Shown here: positions 15,601 through 29,100 of the stretch, in pieces
How positions within the stretch are numbered: position 1 is the stretch's first letter
How the letters are laid out: every line of letters starts with the position of its first letter
Assembly: GCA_963966185.1 (NCBI GenBank)
Contig: CAWZYM010000425.1
Span: 278,501-342,500 of the forward strand
Source: Rhabditoides inermis
Taxonomy: Eukaryota > Nematoda > Chromadorea > Rhabditida > Rhabditidae
DNA: 64,000 nucleotides
Direction of reading: 5' to 3'
The notes under the pieces: generated by a model
The model's database searches: none
Told to the model about the DNA's origin: nothing
The model's input: the letters and a program-made list of their open reading frames with translations, nothing else
Program-made: the position numbers and the translations under genes

Positions 15601-16690
15601 TCCATTGTGGAACAGAACACCACGATTTGTTCCATTGTGGAACAAAACACCACGATTTGTTCCATTGTGGAACAAAACACCACGATTTGTTCCATTGTGG
15701 AACAAAACACCACGATTTGTTCCATTGTGGAACGTGGAACAAAACACCACGATTTGTTCCATTGTGGAACAATCTTCTCTGTGGAACGAAACACCACAAT
15801 TTGTTCCATTGTGGAACAATCTTCTCTGTGGAACGAAACACCACGATTTGTTCCATTGAGGAACAAAACACCACGATTTGTTTCATTGTGGAACAAAACA
15901 CCACGATTTGTTCCATTGTGGAACAAAACACCACGATTTGTTCCATTGTGGAACAAAACACCACGTTTTGTTCCATTGTGGAACAAAACACCACGTTTTG
16001 TTCCATTGTGGAACAAAACACCACGATTTGTTCCATTGTGGAACAAAACACCACGATTTGTTTGATTGTGGAACAAAACACAACGATTTGTTCCATTGTG
16101 GAACAAAACACCACGATTTGTTCCATTGTGGAACAGAACACCACGATTTGTTCCATTGTGGAACAAAACACCACGATTTGTTCCATTGTGGAACAAAACA
16201 CCACGATTTGTTCCATTGTGGAACAAAACACCACGATTTGTTCCATTGTGGAACGTGGAACAAAACACCACGATTTGTTCCATTGTGGAACAATCTTCTC
16301 TGTGGAACGAAACACCACAATTTGTTTCATTGTGGAACAATCTTCTCTGTGGAACGAAACACCACGATTTGTTCCATTGAGGAACAAAACACCACGATTT
16401 GTTTCATTGTGGAACAAAACACCACGATTTGTTCCATTGTGGAACAAAACACCACGATTTGTTCCATTGTGGAACAAAACACCACGATTTGTTCCATTGT
16501 GGAACAAAACACCACGATTTGTTCCATTGAGGAACAAAACACCACGATTTGTTCCACTGTGGAACAAAACACCACGTTTTGTTCCATTGTGGAACAAAAC
16601 ACCACGATTTGTTCCATTGTGGAACAAAACACCACGATTTGTTCCATTGTGGAACAAAACACAACGATTTGTTCCATTGTGGAACAAAAC
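12650..16690 (+). repeat. 2.06-2.09 kb higher-order tandem duplication in satellite A
   Basis: Rare variant monomers recur at fixed spacing. TTTGATTGTGG monomers at 13,447 and 13,968 reappear at 15,539 and 16,060. GGAACGTGGAAC joints at 13,640 and 14,160 reappear at 15,732 and 16,252. All four are 2,092 bp apart. Towards the start the offset is 2,062 bp, one monomer less. The duplicated register is lost after about 14,600/16,690. Confidence 0.8.
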
Positions 16691-18145
16691 ACCACGATTT
16701 GTTCCATTGTGGAACAAAACACCACGATTTGTTCCATTGTGGAACAAAACACCACGATTTGTTCCACTGTGGAACAAAACACCACGTTTTGTTCCATTGT
16801 GGAACAAAACACCACGTTTTGTTCCATTGTGGAACAAAACACCACGTTTTGTTCCATTGTGGAACAAAACACCACGATTTGTTCCATTGTGGAACAAAAC
16901 ACCACGATTTGTTTGATTGTGGAACAAAACACAACGATTTGTTCCATTGTGGAACAAAACACCACGATTTGTTCCATTGTGGAACAGAACACCACGATTT
17001 GTTCCATTGTGGAACAAAACACCACGATTTGTTCCATTGTGGAACAAAACACCACGATTTGTTCCATTGTGGAACAAAACACCACGATTTGTTCCATTGT
17101 GGAACGTGGAACAAAACACCACGATTTGTTCCATTGTGGAACAATCTTCTCTGTGGAACGAAACACCACGATTTGTTCCATTGTGGAACAAAACACCACA
17201 ATTTGTTCCATTGTGGAACAATCTTCTCTGTGGAACGAAACACCACAATTTGTTCCATTGTGGAACAATCTTCTCTGTGGAACGAAACACCACGATTTGT
17301 TCCATTGTGGAACAAAACACCACGATTTGTTCCATTGTGGAACAAAACACCACGTTTTGTTCCATTGTGGAACAAATCACCACGATTTGTTCCATTGTGG
17401 AACAAAACACCACGATTTGTTCCATTGTGGAACAAAACACCACGATTTGTTCCATTGAGGAACAAAACACCACGTTTTGTTCCATTGTGAAACAAAACAC
17501 CACGTTTTGTTCCATTGTGAAACAAAACACCACGATTTGTTCCATTGTGGAACAAAACACCACGATTTGTTCCATTGTGGAACAAAACACCACGATTTGT
17601 TTCATTGTGGAACAAAACACCACGATTTGTTCCATTGTGGAACAAAACACCACGATTTGTTCCATTGTGGAACAGAACACCACGTTTTGTTCCATTGTGG
17701 AACAGAACACCACGTTTTGTTCCATTGTGGAACAAAACACCACGTTTTGTTCCATTGTGGAACAAAACACCACGTTTTGTTCCATTGTGGAACAAAACAC
17801 CACGATTTGTTCCATTGTGGAACAAAACACCACGATTTGTTCCATTGTGGAACAAAACACCACGATTTGTTCCATTGTGGAACAAAACACCACGATTTGT
17901 TCCATTGTGGAACAAAACACCACGTTTTGTTTCATTGTGGAACAAAACACCACGTTTTGTTCCATTGTGGAACAAAACACCACGATTTGTTCCATTGTGG
18001 AACAAAACACCACGATTTGTTCCATTGTGGAACAAAACACCACGATTTGTTCCATTGTGGAACAAAACACCACGATTTGTTCCACTGTGGAACAAAACAC
18101 CACGTTTTGTTTCATTTATGTTCCATTGTGGAACAAAACACCACA

Positions 18146-19965
18146 TTATGTTCCATTGTGGAACAAAACACCACGTTTTGTTCTATTGTGGAACAAAACA
18201 CCACGATTTGTTCCATTGTGGAACAAAACACCACGATTTGTTCCATTGTGGAACAAAACACCACGTTTTGTTCCATTGTGGAACAAAACACCACGATTTG
18301 TTCCATTGTGGAACAAAACACCACGTTTTGTTCCATTGTGAAACAAAACACCACGATTTGTTCCATTGTGGAACAAAACACCACGATTTGTTCCATTGTG
18401 GAACAAAACACCACGTTTTGTTCCATTGTGAAACAAAACACCACGATTTGTTCCATTGTGGAACAAAACACCACGATTTGTTCCACTGTGGAACAAAACA
18501 CCACGATTTGTTCCATTGTGGAACAAAACACCACGATTTGTTCTGTTGTGGAACAAAACACCACGATTTGTTCCATTGTGAAACAAAACACCACGATTTG
18601 TTCCATTGTGGAACAAAACACCACTATTTGTTCCATTGTGGAACAAAACACCACGTTTTGTTCCATTGTGAAACAAAACACCACGTTTTGTTCCATTGTG
18701 AAACAAAACACCACGATTTGTTCCATTGTGGAACAAAACACCACGATTTGTTCCATTGTGGAACAAAACACCACGATTTGTTTCATTGTGGAACAAAACA
18801 CCACGATTTGTTCCATTGTGGAACAAAACACCACGATTTGTTCCATTGTGGAACAGAACACCACGTTTTGTTCCATTGTGGAACAGAACACCACGTTTTG
18901 TTCCATTGTGGAACAAAACACCACGTTTTGTTCCATTGTGGAACAAAACACCACGATTTGTTCCATTGTGGAACAAAACACCACGATTTGTTCCATTGTG
19001 GAACAAAACACCACGATTTGTTCCATTGTGGAACAAAACACCACGATTTGTTCCATTGTGGAACAAAACACCACGATTTGTTCCATTGTGGAACAAAACA
19101 CCACGTTTTGTTTCATTGTGGAACAAAACACCACGTTTTGTTCCATTGTGGAACAAAACACCACGATTTGTTCCATTGTGGAACAAAACACCACGATTTG
19201 TTCCATTGTGGAACAAAACACCACGATTTGTTCCATTGTGGAACAAAACACCACGATTTGTTCCACTGTGGAACAAAACACCACGTTTTGTTTCATTGTG
19301 GAACAAAACACCACGTTTTGTTCCATTGTGGAACAAAACACCACGATTTGTTCCATTGTGGAACAAAACAGCACGATTTGTTCCATTGTGGAACAAAACA
19401 CCACGATTTGTTCCATTGTGGAACAAAACACCACGTTTTGTTCCATTGTGGAAAAAAACACCACGTTTTGTTCCATTGTGGAACAAAACACACGATTTGT
19501 TCCATTGTGGAACAAAACACCACGATTTGTTCGATTGTGGAACAAAACACAACGATTTGTTCCATTGTGGAACAAAACACCACGATTTGTTCCATTGTGG
19601 AACAGAACACCACGATTTGTTCCATTGTGGAACAAAACACCACGATTGTTCCGTTGTGGAACAAAACACCACGATTTGTTCCATTGTGGAACAAAACACC
19701 ACATTTTGTTCCATTGTGGAAAAAAACACCACGTTTTGTTCCATTGTGGAACAAAACACACGATTTGTTCCATTGTGGAACAAAACACCACGATTGTTCC
19801 ATTGTGGAACAAAACACCACGATTTGTTCCATTGTGGAACAAAACACCACGATTTGTTCCATTGTGGAACAAAACACCACGATTTGTTCCATTGTGGAAC
19901 AAAACACCACGATTTGTTCCATTGTGGAACAAAACACCACGATTTGTTACACTGTGGAACAAAAC
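18146..19965 (+). repeat. Left arm of inverted repeat within satellite A
   Basis: The ordered series of variant monomers here is the reverse complement of 21,735-23,884. Diagnostic defects match: the GGAAAAAAACACC monomers, the ACACACGATT and CACGATTGTT deletions, and GTTACACTG at 19,949 mirrored by GTGTAAC at 21,749. Matching positions sum to about 41,700, placing the centre near 20,850. The arms diverge inward of 19,965 and 21,735, giving a spacer of about 1.77 kb. The right arm holds an extra 330 bp (11 monomers). Confidence 0.85.
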
Positions 19966-20100
19966 ACCACGTTTTGTTTCATTGTGGAACAAAACACCAC
20001 GATTTGTTTCATTGTGGAACAAAACACCACGTTTTGTTCCATTGTGGAACAAAACACCACGATTTGTTCCATTGTGGAACATTTGTTCCATTGTGGAACA

Positions 20101-23100
20101 ATTTGTTCCACAATGGAACAAATCGTGGTGTTTTGTTCCACAATGGAACAAATCGTGGTGTTTTGTTCCACAATGAAACAAATCGTGGTGTTTTGTTCCA
20201 CAATGGAACAAATCGTGGTGTTTCGTTCCACAGAAAAGATTGTTCCACAATGGAACAAATCGTGGTGTTTTGTTCCACAATGGAACAAATCGTGGTGTTT
20301 TGTTCCACAATGGAACAAATCGTGGTGTTTTGTTCCACAATGGAACAAATCGTGGTGTTTTGTTTCACAATGGAACAAAACGTGGTGTTTTGTTCCACAA
20401 TGGAACAAATCGTGGTGTTTTGTTCCACAATGGAACAAATCGTTGTGTTTTGTTCCACAATGGAACAAATCGTGGTGTTTTGTTCCACAATGGAACAAAT
20501 CGTGGTGTTTTGTTCCACAATGGAACAAAACGTGGTGTTTTGTTCCACAATGGAACAAATCGTGGTGTTTTGTTCCACAATGGAACAAATCGTTGTGTTT
20601 TGTTCCACAATGGAACAAATCGTGGTGTTTTGTTCCACAATGGAACAAATCGTGGTGTTTTGTTCCACAATGGAACAAAACGTGGTGTTTTGTTCCACAG
20701 TGGAACAAATCGTGGTGTTTTGTTCCACAATGGAACAAATCGTGGTGTTTTGTTCCACAATGGAACAAATCGTGGTGTTTTGTTCCACAATGGAACAAAT
20801 CGTTGTGTTTTGTTCCACAATGGAACAAATCGTGGTGTTTTGTTCCACAATGGAACAAATCGTGGTGTTTTGTTCCACAATGGAACAAAACGTGGTGTTT
20901 TGTTCCACAGTGGAACAAATCGTGGTGTTTTGTTCCTCAATGGAACAAATCGTGGTGTTTTGTTCCACAATGGAACAAATCGTGGTGTTTTGTTCCACAA
21001 TGGAACAAATCGTGGTGTTTTGTTCCACAATGGAACAAAACGTGGTGTTTTGTTCCACAATGAAACAAATCGTGGTGTTTTGTTCCTCAATGGAACAAAT
21101 CGTGGTGTTCTGTTCCACAATGGAACAAATCGTGGTGTTTTGTTCCACAATGGAACAAATCGTTGTGTTTTGTTCCACAATCAAACAAATCGTGGTGTTT
21201 TGTTCCACAATGGAACAAATCGTGGTGTTTTGTTCCACAATGGAACAAAACGTGGTGTTTTGTTCCACAATGGAACAAAACGTGGTGTTTTGTTCCACAG
21301 TGGAACAAATCGTGGTGTTTTGTTCCTCAATGGAACAAATCGTGGTGTTTTGTTCCACAATGGAACAAATCGTGGTGTTTTGTTCCACAATGGAACAAAT
21401 CGTGGTGTTTTGTTCCACAATGGAACAAATCGTGGTGTTTTGTTCCACAATGAAACAAATCGTGGTGTTTTGTTCCTCAATGGAACAAATCGTGGTGTTT
21501 CGTTCCACAGAGAAGATTGTTCCACAATGGAACAAATTGTGGTGTTTCGTTCCACAGAGAAGATTGTTCCACAATGGAACAAATTGTGGTGTTTTGTTCC
21601 ACAATGGAACAAATCGTGGTGTTTCGTTCCACAGAGAAGATTGTTCCACAATGGAACAAATCGTGGTGTTTTGTTCCACGTTCCACAATGGAACAAATCG
21701 TGGTGTTTTGTTCCACAATGGAACAAATCGTGGTGTTTTGTTCCACAGTGTAACAAATCGTGGTGTTTTGTTCCACAATGGAACAAATCGTGGTGTTTTG
21801 TTCCACAATGGAACAAATCGTGGTGTTTTGTTCCACAATGGAACAAATCGTGGTGTTTTGTTCCACAATGGAACAAATCGTGGTGTTTTGTTCCACAATG
21901 GAACAATCGTGGTGTTTTGTTCCACAATGGAACAAATCGTGTGTTTTGTTCCACAATGGAACAAAACGTGGTGTTTTTTTCCACAATGGAACAAAATGTG
22001 GTGTTTTGTTCCACAATGGAACAAATCGTGGTGTTTTGTTCCACAACGGAACAATCGTGGTGTTTTGTTCCACAATGGAACAAATCGTGGTGTTCTGTTC
22101 CACAATGGAACAAATCGTGGTGTTTTGTTCCACAATGGAACAAATCGTTGTGTTTTGTTCCACAATCGAACAAATCGTGGTGTTTTGTTCCACAATGGAA
22201 CAAATCGTGTGTTTTGTTCCACAATGGAACAAAACGTGGTGTTTTTTTCCACAATGGAACAAAACGTGGTGTTTTGTTCCACAATGGAACAAATCGTGGT
22301 GTTTTGTTCCACAATGGAACAAATCGTGCTGTTTTGTTCCACAATGGAACAAATCGTGGTGTTTTGTTCCACAATGGAACAAAACGTGGTGTTTTGTTCC
22401 ACAATGAAACAAAACGTGGTGTTTTGTTCCACAGTGGAACAAATCGTGGTGTTTTGTTCCACAATGGAACAAATCGTGGTGTTTTGTTCCACAATGGAAC
22501 AAATCGTGGTGTTTTGTTCCACAATGGAACAAATCGTGGTGTTTTGTTCCACAATGGAACAAAACGTGGTGTTTTGTTCCACAATGAAACAAAACGTGGT
22601 GTTTTGTTCCACAATGGAACAAATCGTGGTGTTTTGTTCCACAATGGAACAAATCGTGGTGTTTTGTTCCACAATGGAACAAATCGTGGTGTTTTGTTCC
22701 ACAATGGAACAAATCGTGGTGTTTTGTTCCACAATGGAACAAATCGTGGTGTTTTGTTCCACAATGGAACAAAACGTGGTGTTTTGTTCCACAATGGAAC
22801 AAAACGTGGTGTTCTGTTCCACAATGGAACAAAACGTGGTGTTCTGTTCCACAATGGAACAAATCGTGGTGTTTTGTTCCACAATGGAACAAATCGTGGT
22901 GTTTTGTTCCACAATGAAACAAATCGTGGTGTTTTGTTCCACAATGGAACAAATCGTGGTGTTTTGTTCCACAATGGAACAAATCGTGGTGTTTTGTTTC
23001 ACAATGGAACAAAACGTGGTGTTTTGTTTCACAATGGAACAAAACGTGGTGTTTTGTTCCACAATGGAACAAATAGTGGTGTTTTGTTCCACAATGGAAC

Positions 23101-26100
23101 AAATCGTGGTGTTTTGTTCCACAATGGAACAAATCGTGGTGATTTGTTCCACAATGGAACAAAACGTGGTGTTTTGTTCCACAATGGAACAAATCGTGGT
23201 GTTTTGTTCCACAATGGAACAAATCGTGGTGTTTTGTTCCACAATGGAACAAATCGTGGTGTTTTGTTCCACAATGGAACAAAACGTGGTGTTTTGTTCC
23301 ACAATGAAACAAAACGTGGTGTTTTGTTCCACAATGGAACAAAACGTGGTGTTTTGTTCCACAATGGAACAAATCGTGGTGTTCTGTTCCACAATAGAAC
23401 AAATCGTGGTGTTTTGTTCCACAATGGAACAAAACGTGGTGTTTTGTTTCACAATGGAACAAATCGTGGTGTTTTGTTCCACAACAGAACAAATCGTGGT
23501 GTTTTGTTCCACAATGGAACAAATCGTGGTGTTTTGTTCCACAGTGGAACAAATCGTGGTGTTTTGTTCCACAATGGAACAAATCGTGGTGTTTTGTTTC
23601 ACAATGGAACAAAACGTGGTGTTTTGTTCCACAATGGAACAAATCGTGGTGTTTTGTTCCACAATGGAACAAATCGTGGTGTTTTGTTTCACAATGGAAC
23701 AAAACGTGGTGTTTTGTTCCACAATGGAACAAATCGTGGTGTTTTGTTCCACAATGGAACAAAACGTGGTGTTTTGTTCCACAATGGAACAAATCGTGGT
23801 GTTTTGTTCCACAATGGAACAAATCGTGGTGTTTTGTTCCACAATAGAACAAAACGTGGTGTTTTGTTCCACAATGGAACATAATGTGGTGTTTTGTTCC
23901 ACAATGGAACATAATGTGGTGTTTTGTTCCACAATGGAACAAAACGTGGTGTTTTGTTCCACAATGGAACAAAACGTGGTGTTTTGTTCCACAATGGAAC
24001 AAAACGTGGTGTTCTGTTCCACAATGGAACAAAACGTGGTGTTCTGTTCCACAATGGAACAAATCGTGGTGTTTTGTTCCACAATGGAACAAATCGTGGT
24101 GTTTTGTTCCACAATGAAACAAATCGTGGTGTTTTGTTCCACAATGGAACAAATCGTGGTGTTTTGTTCCACAATGGAACAAATCGTGGTGTTTTGTTTC
24201 ACAATGGAACAAAACGTGGTGTTTTGTTTCACAATGGAACAAATCGTGGTGTTTTGTTCCACAATAGAACAAAACGTGGTGTTTTGTTCCACAATGGAAC
24301 ATAATGTGGTGTTTTGTTCCACAATGGAACATAATGTGGTGTTTTGTTCCACAATGGAACAAAACGTGGTGTTTTGTTCCACAATGGAACAAAACGTGGT
24401 GTTTTGTTCCACAATGGAACAAAACGTGGTGTTCTGTTCCACAATGGAACAAAACGTGGTGTTCTGTTCCACAATGGAACAAATCGTGGTGTTTTGTTCC
24501 ACAATGGAACAAATCGTGGTGTTTTGTTCCACAATGAAACAAATCGTGGTGTTTTGTTCCACAATGGAACAAATCGTGGTGTTTTGTTCCACAATGGAAC
24601 AAATCGTGGTGTTTTGTTTCACAATGGAACAAAACGTGGTGTTTTGTTTCACAATGGAACAAAACGTGGTGTTTTGTTCCACAATGGAACAAATCGTTGT
24701 GTTTTGTTCCACAATGGAACAAATCGTTGTGTTTTGTTCCACAATGGAACAAATCGTGGTGTTTTGTTCCACAATGGAACAAAACGTGGTGTTTTGTTCC
24801 ACAATGGAACAAATCGTGGTGTTTTGTTCCACAATGAAACAAATCGTGGTGTTTTGTTCCACAATGGAACAAATCGTGGTGTTTTGTTCCACAATGGAAC
24901 AAATCGTGGTGTTTTGTTTCACAATGGAACAAAACGTGGTGTTTTGTTCCACAATGGAACAAATCGTGGTGTTTTGTTCCACAATGGAACAAAACGTGGT
25001 GTTTTGTTCCACAATGGAACAAATCGTGGTGTTTTGTTCCACAATGGAACAAATCGTGGTGTTTTGTTCCACAATAGAACAAAACGTGGTGTTTTGTTCC
25101 ACAATGGAACATAATGTGGTGTTTTGTTCCACAATGGAACATAATGTGGTGTTTTGTTCCACAATGGAACAAAACGTGGTGTTTTGTTCCACAATGGAAC
25201 AAAACGTGGTGTTCTGTTCCACAATGGAACAAAACGTGGTGTTCTGTTCCACAATGGAACAAATCGTGGTGTTTTGTTCCACAATGGAACAAATCGTGGT
25301 GTTTTGTTCCACAATGGAACAAATCGTGGTGTTTTGTTCCACAATGGAACAAATCGTGGTGTTTTGTTCCACAATGGAACAAATCGTGGTGTTTTGTTTC
25401 ACAATGGAACAAAACGTGGTGTTTTGTTTCACAATGGAACAAAACGTGGTGTTTTGTTCCACAATGGAACAAATCGTTGTGTTTTGTTCCACAATGGAAC
25501 AAATCGTTGTGTTTTGTTCCACAATGGAACAAATCGTGGTGTTTTGTTCCACAATGGAACAAAACGTGGTGTTTTGTTCCACAGTGGAACAAATCGTGGT
25601 GTTTTGTTCCACAATGGAACAAATCGTGGTGTTTTGTTCCACAATGGAACAAATCGTGGTGTTTCGTTCCACAGAGAAGATTGTTCCACAATGGAACAAA
25701 TCGTGGTGTTTTGTTCCACAATGGAACAAATCGTGGTGTTCTGTTCCACAATGGAACAAATCGTGGTGTTTTGTTCCACAATGGAACAAATCGTTGTGTT
25801 TTGTTCCACAATCGAACAAATCGTGGTGTTTTGTTCCACAATGGAACAAATCGTGGTGTTTTGTTCCACAATGGAACAAAACGTGGTGTTTTGTTCCACA
25901 ATGGAACAAAACGTGGTGTTTTGTTCCACAATGGAACAAATCGTGGTGTTTTGTTCCACAATGGAACAAATCGTGGTGTTTTGTTCCACAATGGAACAAA
26001 TCGTTGTGTTTTGTTCCACAATCAAACAAATCGTGGTGTTTTGTTCCACAATGGAACAAATCGTGGTGTTTTGTTCCACAATGGAACAAAACGTGGTGTT

Positions 26101-29100
26101 TTGTTCCACAATGGAACAAAACGTGGTGTTTTGTTCCACAATGGAACAAATCGTGGTGTTTTGTTCCACAATGGAACAAATCGTGGTGTTTTGTTCCACA
26201 ATGGAACAAATCGTGGTGTTTTGTTCCACAATGGAACAAAACGTGGTGTTTTGTTCCACAATGAAACAAAACGTGGTGTTTTGTTCCACAATGGAACAAA
26301 ACGTGGTGTTTTGTTCCACAATGGAACAAATCGTGGTGTTCTGTTCCACAATAGAACAAATCGTGGTGTTTTGTTCCACAATGAAACAAAACGTGGTGTT
26401 TTGTTCCACAATGGAACAAATCGTGGTGTTCTGTTCCACAACAGAACAAATCGTGGTGTTTTGTTCCACAATGGAACAAATCGTGGTGTTTTGTTCCACA
26501 GTGGAACAAATCGTGGTGTTTTGTTCCACAATGGAACAAATCGTGGTGTTTTGTTTCACAATGGAACAAAACGTGGTGTTTTGTTCCACAATGGAACATA
26601 ATGTGGTGTTTTGTTCCACAATGGAACAAAACGTGGTGTTTTGTTCCACAATGGAACAAAACGTGGTGTTTTGTTTCACAATGGAACAAATCGTGGTGTT
26701 TTGTTCCACAATGGAACAAAACGTGGTGTTCTGTTCCACAATGGAACAAATCGTGGTGTTTTGTTCCACAATGGAACAAATCGTGGTGTTTTGTTCCACA
26801 ATGAAACAAATCGTGGTGTTTTGTTCCACAATGGAACAAATCGTGGTGTTTTGTTCCACAATGGAACAAATCGTGGTGTTTTGTTTCACAATGGAACAAA
26901 ACGTGGTGTTTTGTTCCACAATGGAACAAATCGTGGTGTTTTGTTCCACAATGGAACAAAACGTGGTGTTTTGTTCCACAATGGAACAAATCGTGGTGTT
27001 TTGTTCCACAATGGAACAAATCGTGGTGTTTTGTTCCACAATAGAACAAAACGTGGTGTTTTGTTCCACAATGGAACATAATGTGGTGTTTTGTTCCACA
27101 ATGGAACATAATGTGGTGTTTTGTTCCACAATGGAACAAAACGTGGTGTTTTGTTCCACAATGGAACAAAACGTGGTGTTTTGTTCCACAATGGAACAAA
27201 ACGTGGTGTTCTGTTCCACAATGGAACAAAACGTGGTGTTCTGTTCCACAATGGAACAAATCGTGGTGTTTTGTTCCACAATGGAACAAATCGTGGTGTT
27301 TTGTTCCACAATGAAACAAATCGTGGTGTTTTGTTCCACAATGGAACAAATCGTGGTGTTTTGTTCCACAATGGAACAAATCGTGGTGTTTTGTTTCACA
27401 ATGGAACAAAACGTGGTGTTTTGTTTCACAATGGAACAAAACGTGGTGTTTTGTTCCACAATGGAACAAATCGTTGTGTTTTGTTCCACAATGGAACAAA
27501 TCGTGGTGTTTTGTTCCACAATGGAACAAAACGTGGTGTTTTGTTCCACAGTGGAACAAATCGTGGTGTTTTGTTCCACAATGGAACAAATCGTGGTGTT
27601 TTGTTCCACAATGGAACAAATCGTGGTGTTTTGTTCCACAATGGAACAAATCGTGGTGTTTTGTTCCACAATGGAACAAATCGTGGTGTTTTGTTCCACA
27701 ATGGAACAAATCGTGGTGTTTCGTTCCACAGAGAAGATTGTTCCACAATGGAACAAATCGTGGTGTTTTGTTCCACAATGGAACAAATCGTGGTGTTCTG
27801 TTCCACAATGGAACAAATCGTGGTGTTTTGTTCCACAATGGAACAAATCGTTGTGTTTTGTTCCACAATCGATCAAATCGTGGTGTTTTGTTCCACAATG
27901 GAACAAATCGTGGTGTTTTGTTCCACAATGGAACAAAACGTGGTGTTTTGTTCCACAATGGAACAAAACGTGGTGTTTTGTTCCACAATGGAACAAATCG
28001 TGGTGTTTTGTTCCACAATGGAACAAATCGTGGTGTTTTGTTCCACAATGGAACAAATCGTGGTGTTTTGTTCCACAATGAAACAAAACGTGGTGTTTTG
28101 TTCCACAATGGAACAAAACGTGGTGTTTTGTTCCACAATGGAACAAATCGTGGTGTTCTGTTCCACAATAGAACAAATCGTGGTGTTTTGTTCCACAATG
28201 AAACAAAACGTGGTGTTTTGTTCCACAATGGAACAAATCGTGGTGTTCTGTTCCACAATGGAACAAATCGTGGTGTTTTGTTCCACAATGGAACAAATCG
28301 TGGTGTTTTGTTCCACAATGAAACAAATCGTGGTGTTTTGTTCCACAATGGAACAAATCGTGGTGTTTTGTTTCACAATGGAACAAAACGTGGTGTTTTG
28401 TTCCACAATGGAACAAAACGTGGTGTTTTGTTCCACAATGGAACAAATCGTGGTGTTTTGTTCCACAATGGAACAAAACGTGGTGTTTTGTTTCACAATG
28501 GAACAAATCGTGGTGTTTTGTTCCACAATGGAACAAAACGTGGTGTTCTGTTCCACAATGGAACAAATCGTGGTGTTTTGTTCCACAATGGAACAAATCG
28601 TGGTGTTTTGTTCCACAATGAAACAAATCGTGGTGTTTTGTTCCACAATGGAACAAATCGTGGTGTTTTGTTCCACAATGGAACAAATCGTGGTGTTTTG
28701 TTTCACAATGGAACAAAACGTGGTGTTTTGTTCCACAATGGAACAAATCGTGGTGTTTTGTTCCACAATGGAACAAAACGTGGTGTTTTGTTCCACAATG
28801 GAACAAATCGTGGTGTTTTGTTCCACAATGGAACAAATCGTGGTGTTTTGTTCCACAATGGAACAAAACGTGGTGTTTTGTTCCACAGTGGAACAAATCG
28901 TGGTGTTTTGTTCCACAATGGAACAAATCGTGGTGTTTTGTTCCACAATGGAACAAATCGTGGTGTTTTGTTCCACAATGGAACAAATCGTGGTGTTTTG
29001 TTCCACAATGGAACAAATCGTGGTGTTTCGTTCCACAGAGAAGATTGTTCCACAATGGAACAAATCGTGGTGTTTTGTTCCACAATGGAACAAATCGTGG

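Larger units (their letters stand above)
1..20100 (+). repeat. 30-bp satellite A, forward block 1
   Basis: About 670 head-to-tail copies of a 30-bp monomer made of TTGTTCCATTGTGGAACAA followed by AACACCACGA or AACACCACGT. The first 19 bases are a perfect inverted repeat (TTGTTCCA, loop TTG, TGGAACAA), so every monomer can form a hairpin. Only the AACACCACGA part gives the array direction. Common variants are CACGT/CACGA, GGAACAG, TTTCATT, CCACTG, TTTGATT with ACAACG, and CACATTATG. Because 30 is a multiple of 3 and the unit lacks stops in most frames, all six frames stay open for kilobases; this is not coding evidence. The array starts before the window. Confidence 0.98.

Noticed and set aside
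1..20100. Hairpin core as a hormone-receptor or heat-shock response element (TGTTCC...GGAACA, TTC...GAA)
   Set aside because: The half-site spacing does not fit either consensus. The match is incidental to the palindrome.
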